This document shows positions 36,428-44,798 of a stretch of 64,000 bases of DNA, in pieces. This DNA comes from Rubrivivax sp. Its GTDB lineage: Bacteria > Pseudomonadota > Gammaproteobacteria > Burkholderiales > Burkholderiaceae_C. Each line of letters starts with the position of its first letter. Position 1 is the stretch's first letter. The stretch is taken from contig JAIXRN010000089.1 in the NCBI GenBank assembly GCA_027485165.1, positions 36,186-100,185 on the forward strand, in the 5' to 3' direction. Under the pieces are notes generated by a model, which did no database searches, was not told where the DNA came from, and saw only the letters and a program-made list of their open reading frames with translations. A program made the translations under genes and the position numbers.

Positions 36428-37672
36428 TCAGATGCGCCGAAACACCAGCGTGCCGTTGGTGCCGCCGAAGCCGAAGTTGTTCTTCACCGCCACGTCGATC
36501 TTGATCTGCCGCGCCTCGTTGGCGCAGTAGTCCAGGTCGCACTCGGGGTCCTGGTTGAAGATGTTGATGGTGGGTGGCGACAGCTGGTGGTGCACAGCCA
36601 GCACGGTGAAGACCGATTCGATACCGCCAGCGCCGCCCAGCAGATGCCCGGTCATCGACTTGGTCGAGTTCACCACCATCTTCTTCGAGTGGTCGCCGAA
36701 GGCCAGCTTGATGGCGTTGGTCTCGTTCAGGTCGCCCAGCGGGGTGCTGGTGCCATGGGCGTTCAGGTACTGCACCTCGGCGGTGTTGACGCCGGCATTG
36801 CGCAGCGCCGCCAGCATGCTGCGCTTGGGACCGTCGACGTTGGGCGCCGTCATGTGGAAAGCGTCCGCGCCCATGCCGAAGCCCGCCAGTTCGGCATAGA
36901 TCTTCGCGCCGCGCTTCTTCGCGTGTTCGTACTCTTCCAGCACCAGCACGCCGGCGCCTTCGCCGAGCACGAAGCCGTCGCGGTCCCGATCCCACGGGCG
37001 GGAAGCGGTCTGCGGGTCATCGTTGCGGGTGGACAGTGCACGCGCTGCCGCGAAGCCGCCAATGCCCAGCGGAGACACGGTCGATTCAGCGCCGCCGGCA
37101 ATCATCACGTCGGCGTCGCCATACTCGATCAGGCGCCCGGCTTCACCGATGCAGTGCAGGCCGGTGGTGCAGGCCGTCACGATGGCCATGTTGGGCCCGG
37201 TGTAGCCGTAGCGGATGGAGACATGCCCCGAGATCATGTTGATGATCGAGGCCGGCACGAAGAAAGGCGAGATGCGGCGCGGGCCGCGCTCGGCGTAGTC
37301 CTGCTGGGTCTGTTCAATCATCGGCAGGCCGCCGATGCCCGAACCCACCATGCAGCCGATGCGTTCGGCAGAGGCTTCGTCCAACGCCTGGCCATGCGGC
37401 AGGCCGGCGTCCTGCACCGCTTGCACAGCAGCCGCCAGACCGTAGTGGATGAAGGTGTCCATGTGCCGGGCTTCCTTGGCCGGCAGATAGTCTTCCACCT
37501 GGAAGCCCTTGACCTCGCCCGCAAAGCGGCACGAAAAAGCCGAGGCGTCGAACTTCGCGATGTTGGCGATGCCGGACCGACCGGCCACCACGCTGGCCCA
37601 GCCTTCGGTCACCGTGTTGCCCACGGGGCTGATCAGGCCCAGCCCGGTGACGACGACCCTTCGTCTGGTCAT
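36428..37672 (-). CDS. fabF: 3-oxoacyl-ACP synthase II
   Basis: Elongating condensing enzyme of type II fatty acid synthesis. The 414-residue length is standard. Catalytic residues are visible: Cys168 in VTACTTGLH, His306 in NAHGTSTPLGD, Lys338 and His343 in KSMTGHLLGGAGG. The ATG at 37672 is 9 bp after acpP, and acpP-fabF is the usual pair. It lies in the block plsX-fabH-fabD-fabG-acpP-fabF. Its stop codon directly precedes the small membrane-protein gene that leads into rpoE. Confidence 0.97.
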   Translation of the reverse strand: MTRRRVVVTGLGLISPVGNTVTEGWASVVAGRSGIANIAKFDASAFSCRFAGEVKGFQVEDYLPAKEARHMDTFIHYGLAAAVQAVQDAGLPHGQALDEASAERIGCMVGSGIGGLPMIEQTQQDYAERGPRRISPFFVPASIINMISGHVSIRYGYTGPNMAIVTACTTGLHCIGEAGRLIEYGDADVMIAGGAESTVSPLGIGGFAAARALSTRNDDPQTASRPWDRDRDGFVLGEGAGVLVLEEYEHAKKRGAKIYAELAGFGMGADAFHMTAPNVDGPKRSMLAALRNAGVNTAEVQYLNAHGTSTPLGDLNETNAIKLAFGDHSKKMVVNSTKSMTGHLLGGAGGIESVFTVLAVHHQLSPPTINIFNQDPECDLDYCANEARQIKIDVAVKNNFGFGGTNGTLVFRRI

Positions 37673-37681
37673 CTGCGGGCC

Positions 37682-37921
37682 TTAGGCCTTCTGGTGGCTG
37701 ACCGCGTAGTCGATCGCCAGTTGCACGGTGGTGATCTTCTCGGCTTCTTCGTCGGGGATCTCGATGCTGAATTCATCTTCCAGCGCCATCACCAGTTCGA
37801 CGGTGTCCAGCGAATCAGCACCGAGGTCGGCCACGAAGGCCTTCTCGTTGGTGACGTCGGACTCGGGCACGCCGAGCTGCTCGGCAATGATCTTTTTCAC
37901 ACGCGCTTCAATATCGCTCAT
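37682..37921 (-). CDS. acpP: Acyl carrier protein
   Basis: Carries the growing acyl chain on phosphopantetheine. The 79-residue acidic protein has the attachment Ser37 in the motif ADSLD and the classic helix [22 protein letters not shown]. The ATG at 37921 has a near-perfect AGGAGGAG ribosome-binding site, as expected for one of the most abundant proteins; an upstream in-frame start has no such support. The 124 bp before it hold a -10-like TAGAAT and a stem-loop, so it may have its own promoter. Confidence 0.98.
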   Translation of the reverse strand: MSDIEARVKKIIAEQLGVPESDVTNEKAFVADLGADSLDTVELVMALEDEFSIEIPDEEAEKITTVQLAIDYAVSHQKA

Positions 37922-37958
37922 GACTCCTCCTGGAGTGCGGTCAACAAAACAGCCCACG

Positions 37959-37964
37959 ATTCTA
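37959..37964 (-). promoter_or_regulatory. acpP: Possible -10 box for an acpP promoter
   Basis: TAGAAT on the minus strand, about 38 bp before the acpP ATG, differs from TATAAT at one base. No good -35 is present at 16-18 bp. The gap after the fabG stem-loop is a natural place for an internal acpP promoter. Confidence 0.35.
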
Positions 37965-38000
37965 CCGGGGGGCTAGGAACCGGCTTTCTAGGGGTTGGCA

Positions 38001-38038
38001 GCGGGCATGCGGCCGGGCTTGTGAGGCCCGGGGCCCGC
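38001..38038 (-). terminator. Two-tier stem-loop between fabG and acpP
   Basis: An inner stem ccgggc/gcccgg (38013-38018 with 38026-38031) sits inside an outer stem gcgggc/gcccgc (38001-38006 with 38033-38038). It starts 8 bases after the fabG stop codon. No T tract follows, so it is either a partial terminator or an RNA-processing/stability element setting acpP-fabF apart from the upstream fab genes. Confidence 0.4.
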
Positions 38039-38045
38039 CTGTGCG

Positions 38046-38789
38046 CTAGGCCATGTACATGCCGCCGTTGACGTGCACTTCGCTGCCCGTGATGTAGGCC
38101 GCCTGGGGCCCGGCCAGGAAGACCACTGCGGCGGCCACTTCCTCGGGCGTGCCCAGGCGGGCCAGGGGTATGCTGGCCAGCAGCGCCGTGCGCGCGGCTT
38201 CAGGTAGTGCGTCGGTCATGTCGGTGGCGATGAAGCCCGGGGCCACGCAGTTGACGGTGATGCCACGGCTGCCGAGTTCACGCGCCAGGGCGCGCGTCAT
38301 GCCGGCCACGCCGGCCTTCGCGGCAGCATAGTTGACCTGCCCGGGATTGCCGCTGGCGCCCACCACCGATGTGATGTTGACGATGCGGCCGTAGCGCTGC
38401 TTCATCATCGGCCGGCTGACCGCGCGGCAGGCGCGGAACACGGCCTTCAGGTTGGTGTCGAGCACGGCGTCCCAGTCTTCGTCGCGCATGCGCATCGACA
38501 GCGTGTCGCGCGTGATGCCCGCGTTGTTCACCAGCACGTGTAGCGCACCTTCGGCCGCCACCACGCCGTCGACAGCAGCCTGCAGGGCCGCAGCGTCGGT
38601 CACGTCCAGCACGATGCCGCGGCCGCCCAGCGGCGCCAGGGCTTCGCTGATGGCAGCGGCGCCCGCTTCGGTGGTGGCGGTACCGACCACGCGCTGTCCG
38701 GCCTGGGCCAGCGCCAGCGCGATGGCACGGCCAATGCCGCGCGAAGCCCCGGTGACCAGGGCGATTTGGGCTTGCTCGGGCGCGTTCAA
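38046..38789 (-). CDS. fabG: 3-oxoacyl-ACP reductase
   Basis: NADPH-dependent reductase of fatty acid elongation. No ATG is present at the right place. The TTG at 38789 overlaps the fabD stop codon (TTGA) and gives 247 residues starting with NAPEQAQIALVTG. The short-chain dehydrogenase motifs are complete: GASRGIG (14-20), NNAG (88-91), Ser141, Tyr154 and Lys158 in YAAAK, and the C-terminal VNGGMYMA. The open frame further upstream is fabD read out of frame. A stem-loop follows the stop codon. Confidence 0.95.
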   Translation of the reverse strand: MNAPEQAQIALVTGASRGIGRAIALALAQAGQRVVGTATTEAGAAAISEALAPLGGRGIVLDVTDAAALQAAVDGVVAAEGALHVLVNNAGITRDTLSMRMRDEDWDAVLDTNLKAVFRACRAVSRPMMKQRYGRIVNITSVVGASGNPGQVNYAAAKAGVAGMTRALARELGSRGITVNCVAPGFIATDMTDALPEAARTALLASIPLARLGTPEEVAAAVVFLAGPQAAYITGSEVHVNGGMYMA

Positions 38790-39724
38790 CGCAAGGCCTC
38801 CAGCGCCAGCTTCAGGCTGGCCGGGTCTTGCACGGTGGTGCTGACGATGTCGGCATCCACGCGCCGCGCCAGGTTGCCCAGCACCTTGCCAGGCCCGCAC
38901 TCGAAGATGTGCAGCAGGCCGCGCGCACGCAAGGCCTGCACCACTTCCACCCAGCGTACGGGCCCGAAGGCCTGGCGGTACAGCGCTTCGCGAATGGCAT
39001 CGGGCGTGGTTTGCACGGCCACATCGATGTTGTTGACGACGGGTATCGCCGGCACCGCGAAAGGCACGTCCTGCAGGCGCTGGCGCAACGTGTCGGCGGC
39101 CGGCTGCATCAGCGACGAGTGAAACGGCGCCGAGACCTGCAGCAGGAGGGTGCGCTTGGCACCTGCGGCCTTCAGCGCTTCGCAGGCCGCGTCGACACCG
39201 GCACGGGTACCGGCGATCACGGTCTGTTTGGGGTCGTTGAAATTGGCGGCTTCGACGCGTTCGCCCGTGCTCGCTGTGATCTGGTCGCAGGCCTGGCGCA
39301 CGCGCGCCGCGTCCAGCCCCAGGATCGCAGCCATCGCGCCACTGCCCACCGGCACAGCTTCTTGCATGGCTTGCCCGCGCAAGCGCACCAGCGGCAGCGC
39401 GTCGGCCAGGCGCAGCGCACCTGCCGCCACCAGGGCGGTGTACTCGCCCAGCGAATGCCCGGCCATCGCTGCCGGCTGCGGGCCGCCTTCGGCCCGCCAC
39501 GCGCGGTAGCAGGCCATCCCAGCCGCCAGCATCGCCGGCTGCGTGTTGGCTGTCAGGTCCAGCGCGTCCTTCGGGCCTTCCCGGATCAGGCGGCCCACGT
39601 CTTCGTGCAGCGCCTCAGAGGCTTCACCCAGGGTCTGGCGTACGGCAGGGTGGTCGCCCCAGGCGTCGAGCATGCCGACGGACTGTGAGCCTTGGCCGGG
39701 GAAGACAAATGCAAATGCGGGCAT
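38786..39724 (-). CDS. fabD: Malonyl-CoA:ACP transacylase
   Basis: Loads malonate onto ACP. The ATG at 39724 gives MPAFAFVFPGQGSQ, matching the family N-terminus; an ATG 11 codons upstream is possible but adds an unrelated MAAPTRTSSSD. The product is 312 residues with the nucleophile Ser91 in GHSLGEY, Arg in VRLRGQAMQEA, and His202 in SAPFHSSLM. The stop codon overlaps the fabG TTG start. It lies between fabH and fabG as in most proteobacteria. Confidence 0.96.
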   Translation of the reverse strand: MPAFAFVFPGQGSQSVGMLDAWGDHPAVRQTLGEASEALHEDVGRLIREGPKDALDLTANTQPAMLAAGMACYRAWRAEGGPQPAAMAGHSLGEYTALVAAGALRLADALPLVRLRGQAMQEAVPVGSGAMAAILGLDAARVRQACDQITASTGERVEAANFNDPKQTVIAGTRAGVDAACEALKAAGAKRTLLLQVSAPFHSSLMQPAADTLRQRLQDVPFAVPAIPVVNNIDVAVQTTPDAIREALYRQAFGPVRWVEVVQALRARGLLHIFECGPGKVLGNLARRVDADIVSTTVQDPASLKLALEALR

Positions 39725-39772
39725 GTCGGAAGAGCTTGTTCTTGTTGGCGCTGCCATGGCCTGAGCGCGGGT

Positions 39773-40765
39773 TCAGTAGTCGAGCAGCACGGCGCCCCAG
39801 GTGAAGCCGCCACCCACGCCTTCCAGCAGCACAGTGTCACCGGCCTGGATGCGGCCCTGCTTGACGGCCACGTCCAGCGCCAGTGGCACCGACGCCGCCG
39901 ACGTGTTGCCGTGCGCGTCGACGGTGGCCACCAGCTTTTCCAGCGGCAGCTTCAGCTTGCGCGCCGTGCTCTGCATGATGCGGATGTTGGCCTGGTGCGG
40001 CACCAGCCAGTCGATGTCGGCTTCGCTGCGGCCGGCTTTGTCCAGCACGGCGCGGGCAGCACCTTCCAGCACTCCCACGGCCAGCCTGAAGACCGCCGGG
40101 CCGTCCATCGTCAGCAGCGGGCTGCCAATGACCTGGCCACCTGACACGGTGCCCGGCACGCACAGGATGCCGACATGGCGGCCGTCGGCGTGCAGGTCGG
40201 TAGCCAGGATGCCCGGTACGGCGCTTTCCTGCAGCACCACGGCGCCGGCGCCGTCGCCAAACAGCACGCAGGTGGTACGGTCGTCGAAGTTCAGGATGCG
40301 CGAGAAAACCTCGGACCCCACCACCAGGGCACAGCGCGCGCTACCGGTCTTGATCATCGCGTCGGCCACTGTCAGCGCGTAGACGAAGCCCGAGCAGACG
40401 GCCTGCACGTCGAAGGCCGCGCAGCCGTGGATGCCCAGCTTGTTCTGCAGGATGCTGGCAGTGGACGGGAACACCATGTCCGGCGTGGACGTGGCCACGA
40501 CGATCAGGTCCACCGCGTCGGCCTTCACCCCGGCCGCCTCCAGGGCGTCGCGGCAGGCCACGAGCGCCAGGTCGCTGGCGTTCACCCCATCGGCTACGAA
40601 GTGCCGGTTGCGGATGCCGGTACGTTCGACGATCCAGTCGTCGCTGGTTTCAATGCCGCGCGCTGCCAGCAGGGCCACCATGTCGGCGTTGCTCAGCTTG
40701 TGCGGGGGCAGGCAGCTGCCAGTGCCTGTGATGCGGGAATAGCGCGGGGCGTGAGGGGATGTCAT
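39773..40765 (-). CDS. fabH: 3-oxoacyl-ACP synthase III
   Basis: Starts fatty acid synthesis by condensing acetyl-CoA with malonyl-ACP. The 330-residue protein has the FabH triad: Cys124 in AVCSGF, His257 in VPHQANIRI and Asn287 in [12 protein letters not shown]. It ends in the typical [14 protein letters not shown]. The ATG at 40765 overlaps the plsX stop codon by four bases. This Cys-His-Asn set separates it from FabB/FabF (Cys-His-His). Confidence 0.97.
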   Translation of the reverse strand: MTSPHAPRYSRITGTGSCLPPHKLSNADMVALLAARGIETSDDWIVERTGIRNRHFVADGVNASDLALVACRDALEAAGVKADAVDLIVVATSTPDMVFPSTASILQNKLGIHGCAAFDVQAVCSGFVYALTVADAMIKTGSARCALVVGSEVFSRILNFDDRTTCVLFGDGAGAVVLQESAVPGILATDLHADGRHVGILCVPGTVSGGQVIGSPLLTMDGPAVFRLAVGVLEGAARAVLDKAGRSEADIDWLVPHQANIRIMQSTARKLKLPLEKLVATVDAHGNTSAASVPLALDVAVKQGRIQAGDTVLLEGVGGGFTWGAVLLDY

Positions 40766-41865
40766 GCCGCTTTCTCCTGGGCCGGGCCGGCGGGGCCTGC
40801 AGCGGGTTGCTGCCGGGCCTGCAGGTTGTGGCCGATGCGCGCATGCACGCGGTCGAGCAGGCGGTTGCGCGACGCATCATAAGCGCGTACCAGCGCCTGT
40901 TCGAAGGCGAAAGCGTCAGCGCCGCCATGGCTTTTGAAGACCAGGCCGCGCAGCCCCAGCAGGGCCGCGCCGTTGTAGCGCCGCGGGTCCACCCGGCGCT
41001 TGAAGCGGTTCAGCACGGGCCGCGCCACCAGCGCCGCCAGCAGGCTGTACGGGCCGCGGGTGAATTCCTGCTTGATGAAGTCGCCCAGCATCGAGGCCAG
41101 GCCTTCGCTGGTCTTCAGCAGCACGTTGCCGACGAAACCGTCGCAGACCACGATGTCCACCGTGCCCTTGAAGATATCGTTGCCTTCGACATTGCCGTGG
41201 AAGTTCAGGTCGCCGGCTACGCCAGCGGCGCGCAGCAGTTCGCCGGCGCGCTTGATGGTTTCACTGCCTTTGATGGCTTCTTCGCCGATGTTCAGCAGGC
41301 CCACGCTGGGCTGGGGCTTGCCTTCGACGGCGGCCACCAGGGCGCTGCCCATGATGGCGAACTGCAGCAGATGTTCGGGCGTGCAATCGACGTTGGCGCC
41401 CAGGTCCAGCACCGTGGTGTAGCCGTTGTGGCGGTGCGGCATCACGGTGGCGATGGCGGGCCGGTCGATGCCGTCAACCGTCTTCAGCACGTAGCGCGCC
41501 ACGGCCATCAAGGCGCCGGTGTTGCCGGCAGATACGCAAGCGTGCGCTGCGGCCGCTGTGCCATCAGCCGCCTTCAGGCAGCCGATGGCCACGCGCATCG
41601 AAGAGTCGCGCTTTTTCCGCAGCGCCACTTCGACGCTGTCGTCCATGGTCACGACCTCGGTCGCCACCTGCACCCGGCATCGTGGCCAGTCGCGCGCCAC
41701 GGCCAGGGCTGCTTCGGGCCCGACCAGCACCAATTCAGCCTGTGGGTGGCTAGCCAGGAAAGCCTGGCATGCCGGTAGCGTGACAGATGGCCCATGGTCG
41801 CCGCCCATGCAGTCCACAGCAATGCGCACCTTCTCCAGGGGCGCCAGTTCGGCGGGCAGGCTCAC
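40762..41865 (-). CDS. plsX: Phosphate acyltransferase PlsX
   Basis: Makes acyl-phosphate from acyl-ACP for phospholipid synthesis. The 367-residue product has [19 protein letters not shown] at the N-terminus, the conserved [10 protein letters not shown] (as [18 protein letters not shown]), DLGANVDC, and [14 protein letters not shown]. The frame starts with GTG at 41865, 73 bp after rpmF; no ATG is available before the conserved core. A C-terminal tail rich in Ala/Pro/Gln ([17 protein letters not shown]) extends past the usual end. The rpmF-plsX-fabH order is conserved across bacteria. Confidence 0.95.
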   Translation of the reverse strand: MSLPAELAPLEKVRIAVDCMGGDHGPSVTLPACQAFLASHPQAELVLVGPEAALAVARDWPRCRVQVATEVVTMDDSVEVALRKKRDSSMRVAIGCLKAADGTAAAAHACVSAGNTGALMAVARYVLKTVDGIDRPAIATVMPHRHNGYTTVLDLGANVDCTPEHLLQFAIMGSALVAAVEGKPQPSVGLLNIGEEAIKGSETIKRAGELLRAAGVAGDLNFHGNVEGNDIFKGTVDIVVCDGFVGNVLLKTSEGLASMLGDFIKQEFTRGPYSLLAALVARPVLNRFKRRVDPRRYNGAALLGLRGLVFKSHGGADAFAFEQALVRAYDASRNRLLDRVHARIGHNLQARQQPAAGPAGPAQEKAA

Positions 41866-41938
41866 AGGGCGCGACGGTCTGGTGGCGGCAAGCGCTCGGC
41901 CGGCCGGTGGCCGGGCCCGACGCCGGTGCCCAGCAGGG

Positions 41939-42121
41939 TCAGGCGTCGGCCTTGGTCTTCAGGACCTTGCGGCCGCGGTAGAAGCCCGTGGGGCTGATGT
42001 GATGGCGCAGGTGCACTTCGCCGGTGGTGGGCTCGATGCCAGTGCCGGGCGCGGCCACGGCATTGTGCGAGCGGTGCATGCCGCGCTTCGACGGCGACTT
42101 CTTGTTCTGCTGAACAGCCAT
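41939..42121 (-). CDS. rpmF: 50S ribosomal protein L32
   Basis: The 60-residue basic protein starts [20 protein letters not shown], the hallmark of L32, and ends in [11 protein letters not shown]. The ATG at 42121 has AGGAGTCAGTC in front. The frame is open upstream, but those codons are not part of the family. It is preceded by an unusually long 440-bp gap from yceD that holds a 13-bp tandem repeat and a possible promoter. Confidence 0.97.
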   Translation of the reverse strand: MAVQQNKKSPSKRGMHRSHNAVAAPGTGIEPTTGEVHLRHHISPTGFYRGRKVLKTKADA

Positions 42122-42313
42122 GACTGACTCCTGAAATCCTGAAAAACCTTGCTGACGACTGGCCGGGGCTGGCCGCTTGCGCAGTAGACGCATTGAATGC
42201 TGCCAGCGCCAGGGCAGCTACAAATCGCTTCTCGCTTCTCTTCTGCGCCAAACACCGGCACTTACCTGAGCACCCAGCTGAGCCTGAACGGGCCGCGGGG
42301 CAAGTGTCGCGCT

Positions 42314-42391
42314 GTTGCTGCCTGCTGTTACTGCCTGCGGTTACTGCCTGCGGTTACTGCCTGCGGTTACTGCCTGCGGTTACTGCCTGCT
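42314..42391. repeat. Six tandem copies of a 13-bp unit in the rpmF leader
   Basis: The unit gttactgcctgcg is present four times exactly at 42327-42378. It is flanked by a variant at each end: gttgctgcctgct at 42314 and gttactgcctgct at 42379. Period 13 is not a multiple of three, in keeping with non-coding DNA. The array lies in the presumed 5' leader of the rpmF-plsX-fab message. Confidence 0.92.
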
Positions 42392-42533
42392 GTTGCTTCG
42401 AGCTGCCATCGCTGACCTCAGCCCTGGCGCCCGACCCATCCGGCTCGTACCACTCGCCTGACCCTTGCTCGCTCGGCATGCGCGGTGGCATGCTGGCTCC
42501 CAAAATGCCCACCGGCGTCGAGCAAAGCCCGAG

Positions 42534-42542
42534 ACTATACCA
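42534..42542 (-). promoter_or_regulatory. Possible extended -10 promoter for rpmF-plsX-fab
   Basis: TGGTATAGT on the minus strand combines a TG motif at the right distance with a good -10 hexamer. It lies 20 bp downstream of the yceD stop codon, so transcription would give a leader of about 400 nt carrying the 13-bp repeats. No clear -35 was found, which extended -10 promoters tolerate. Confidence 0.4.
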
Positions 42543-42561
42543 CGTCAAGCGCATGGCAGGC

Positions 42562-43170
42562 CTAGTTCGGCCGCTGCGGCTTCTTCAGGGCCGCCAAGGC
42601 GGCAAAAGGGTGAGCAGACTCTTCCAGGTCGTCGCCGGAAGCCAGGTCGTCGGCCGGCAGCGGCAAAGGCTCGGGGCAGATCTCGTGCCGCGGCACGATG
42701 GGAAGGGCCAGGATGAGCTCATCTTCCAGCAGTTCCAGCAGGTCGAACCAGCGCGGCAGCACCAGCACGTCGTCGTCGATTTCCTCGTCCAGACGCTGGG
42801 CCTCGTCTTCGTCGGGCACGAACAGGAAACTGCGGCCCACCGTCAAAGCCTCGTCCAGACCCTTCAGACAACGTTGGCAGACCAAGCGCACCCGCGTCTG
42901 TGCCGCCAGGTGCAGCCAGACCTGAGGCTCTCCGCCATTCACGGCACGCAACTCGCCGCGTGCCGACCAAGCCACGTCTGCACCCTGCCCGGATGATTCC
43001 ACCGACTGGGCCAGGCGCAGGCAGCTGGCCTGCGGCAGCTGGCCTTGCAGTTCAGTACCCTGGCGCGCCAGAAGACGCAGGTCCACGCGGCGTTCGTCAG
43101 ACGGCTTGCCGGGCTTGGCGGAGGCGAGTTCGCCGGCAGGGCTGGCGGGCTTGGCAGGTCGGATGGACAT
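42562..43170 (-). CDS. yceD: YceD/DUF177 family protein
   Basis: The 202-residue protein has the DUF177 core: VCQRCLKGL with its CxxC motif (about 97-105), followed by the acidic stretch DEEIDDDVLVLPRWFDLLELLEDELILALPIVPRHE split over the family signature. It ends in FAALAALKK as many members do. YceD is linked to 23S rRNA maturation and always sits next to rpmF. The ATG at 43170 is divergent from yceF (140-bp gap), as in Escherichia coli. The C-terminal PF-x-A-L motif is intact. Confidence 0.92.
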   Translation of the reverse strand: MSIRPAKPASPAGELASAKPGKPSDERRVDLRLLARQGTELQGQLPQASCLRLAQSVESSGQGADVAWSARGELRAVNGGEPQVWLHLAAQTRVRLVCQRCLKGLDEALTVGRSFLFVPDEDEAQRLDEEIDDDVLVLPRWFDLLELLEDELILALPIVPRHEICPEPLPLPADDLASGDDLEESAHPFAALAALKKPQRPN

Positions 43171-43310
43171 GGCGCCGGCAGTGTATCGCCCGTGCCGGCC
43201 CGCTGCGGCGCTGCGCAGGCGGCCCCGCAGCCGAGGCTGCAGGCCCGATGGGCCAGACAGGCCCAGCCCACCGAACTCGGATGGATCGCCACCCGATGGG
43301 ACAATTCAGC

Positions 43311-43925
43311 ATGCTGACACCTCCGCCGCCGTCCGCCCTGCCCCGCCGGCTGATCCTGGGCTCGACATCGCGCTACCGGCGCGAACTGCTGGAAAGGCTG
43401 CGCCTGCCTTTTGACATCGTCGCGCCCGATGTCGACGAAGCCCCGCTGGCCGGAGAAGCCCCAGCGGCGCTGGCCATACGGCTGGCCATGGCCAAAGCCC
43501 AGGCCGTGGCGCGCCTGCACCCGCAGGCCGTGGTCGTGGGGTCCGACCAGGTTTGCGACATCGACGGCCAGGCCCTGGGCAAGCCCGGAAACCATGCTCG
43601 AGCCACAGCCCAGCTGCAGCGCCTGCGGGGCCGCAGAGCCGTCTTCCATACCGCCGTGGCGGTGGTCTGTGCCGACAGCGGCTTCCGTGCCGAGGACCTG
43701 GCCCAGGTGCAGGTGCGCTTTCGCGAACTGGGCGACGACGAGATCGACACCTACCTGCGGCTGGACCAGCCTTACGACTGCGCCGGCAGCGGCCGTTGCG
43801 AAGCACTGGGCATCGCGCTACTGGACGCCATCGACAGCGACGACCCGACTGCCTTGGTCGGCTTGCCGCTGATCCGAACCACGAGGCTGCTGCGTGCCGC
43901 CGGCATCGACCCCCTGCGCCGATGA
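43311..43925 (+). CDS. yceF: Maf-family nucleotide pyrophosphatase, YceF type
   Basis: Hydrolyses modified nucleoside triphosphates; the YceF branch prefers 7-methyl-GTP. The 204-residue product starts at the ATG at 43311; an ATG five codons earlier is possible. Maf motifs are LILGSTSRYRRELLERL at the N-terminus, the catalytic Asp79 in VVGSDQVC, and GKPGN. Divergent placement beside yceD-rpmF matches the E. coli yceF locus and supports the subtype. Its stop codon overlaps the next gene (ATGA). Confidence 0.9.
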   Translation: MLTPPPPSALPRRLILGSTSRYRRELLERLRLPFDIVAPDVDEAPLAGEAPAALAIRLAMAKAQAVARLHPQAVVVGSDQVCDIDGQALGKPGNHARATAQLQRLRGRRAVFHTAVAVVCADSGFRAEDLAQVQVRFRELGDDEIDTYLRLDQPYDCAGSGRCEALGIALLDAIDSDDPTALVGLPLIRTTRLLRAAGIDPLRR

Positions 43926-44710
43926 GCCCGCCCCTGCCGGACGAGCCGCCGACCAACACCCGCGGGCGCCTGCTGCTGGTGCCCAACACCCTGGACCTGG
44001 GCGCCGAGGCCGTCGACATCCAGTCGCTGCTGCCACTGGGCGTACTTCGGCAGGCTGCCAGCTTGCAGCACTGGGCGGTGGAAGACGCCCGCAGCGCCCG
44101 CGCCTTCCTGAAGCGCGTGCATGCCGTGGTGCCCCTAGCCCTGCCGCTGCAGGACATCCGCATGACGGAACTGCCGCGCCCGCGCAAGGGCAGCGGCCAG
44201 GCAGTGGCCGCCAACGAATGGGCAGCCCTGCTGGCGCCAGCACTGGCGGGGCAGGACCTGGGGCTGCTGTCGGAAGCTGGCTTGCCCGCCGTGGCGGACC
44301 CCGGGTCAGCCCTGGTGCAGGCGGCGCATGCCGCCGGGCTGACGGTGCTGCCGCTGGCCGGCGCCAGTTCCCTGCTGCTGGCGCTGGCAGCCAGTGGCCT
44401 GAACGGCCAGAGCTTTGCATTTGTCGGCTACCTGCCGCAGGACGCTGCCAACCGCAGCGCCCGGCTGCGGGAGCTGGAAGCGCAGTCGCGCAGGCTGCAA
44501 CAGACGCAGATCGTGATCGAAACGCCTTATCGCAATGCTGCCTTGCTGGCTGCCCTGCTGGCTGCGCTGAACGGCCAGACCGGGCTGTCGGTCAGCAGCG
44601 GCCTGACCGGGCCGGCGGGCTGGACCCACAGCGCACGCGTGGCGCAATGGCGCCAGGTTGGGCGAACCATGAGCAACCGCGAACCGGCTGTGTTCTGTTT
44701 CCTGGCTTGA
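43922..44710 (+). CDS. SAM-dependent methyltransferase, tetrapyrrole methylase (RsmI-like) family
   Basis: The ATG at 43922 overlaps the yceF stop codon, giving 262 residues. The fold pattern fits PF00590 proteins: LLLVPNTLDLGA near the N-terminus, GLLSEAGLPAVADPGSALV (the RsmI-like glycine loop) near 115, and PLAGASSLLLALAASGLNGQSFAFVGYLP. RsmI methylates C1402 of 16S rRNA, but true RsmI has a different N-terminus. This is the second, shorter RsmI-like paralogue that accompanies yceF in Burkholderiales. Substrate unknown. Confidence 0.8.
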   Translation: MSPPLPDEPPTNTRGRLLLVPNTLDLGAEAVDIQSLLPLGVLRQAASLQHWAVEDARSARAFLKRVHAVVPLALPLQDIRMTELPRPRKGSGQAVAANEWAALLAPALAGQDLGLLSEAGLPAVADPGSALVQAAHAAGLTVLPLAGASSLLLALAASGLNGQSFAFVGYLPQDAANRSARLRELEAQSRRLQQTQIVIETPYRNAALLAALLAALNGQTGLSVSSGLTGPAGWTHSARVAQWRQVGRTMSNREPAVFCFLA

Positions 44711-44798
44711 TCTGGCCAGAGCCCTTGTGAAGTGCCGAGCCCCGCGCGCTGTCGCCGGACATCCACAATGACAGCAGCGGAACCTGTGTCAGCAGACG

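Larger units (their letters stand above)
42122..42561. other. Gene-free region between yceD and rpmF
   Basis: The two genes are usually only tens of bases apart, but here the gap is 440 bp. It contains six copies of a 13-bp unit (42314-42391) and an extended -10-like TGGTATAGT on the minus strand near the yceD end. No credible gene was seen on either strand. Confidence 0.7.

Noticed and set aside
42314..42391. The 13-bp array as a CRISPR array
   Set aside because: The units are directly adjacent with no spacers and are too short; there are no cas genes.
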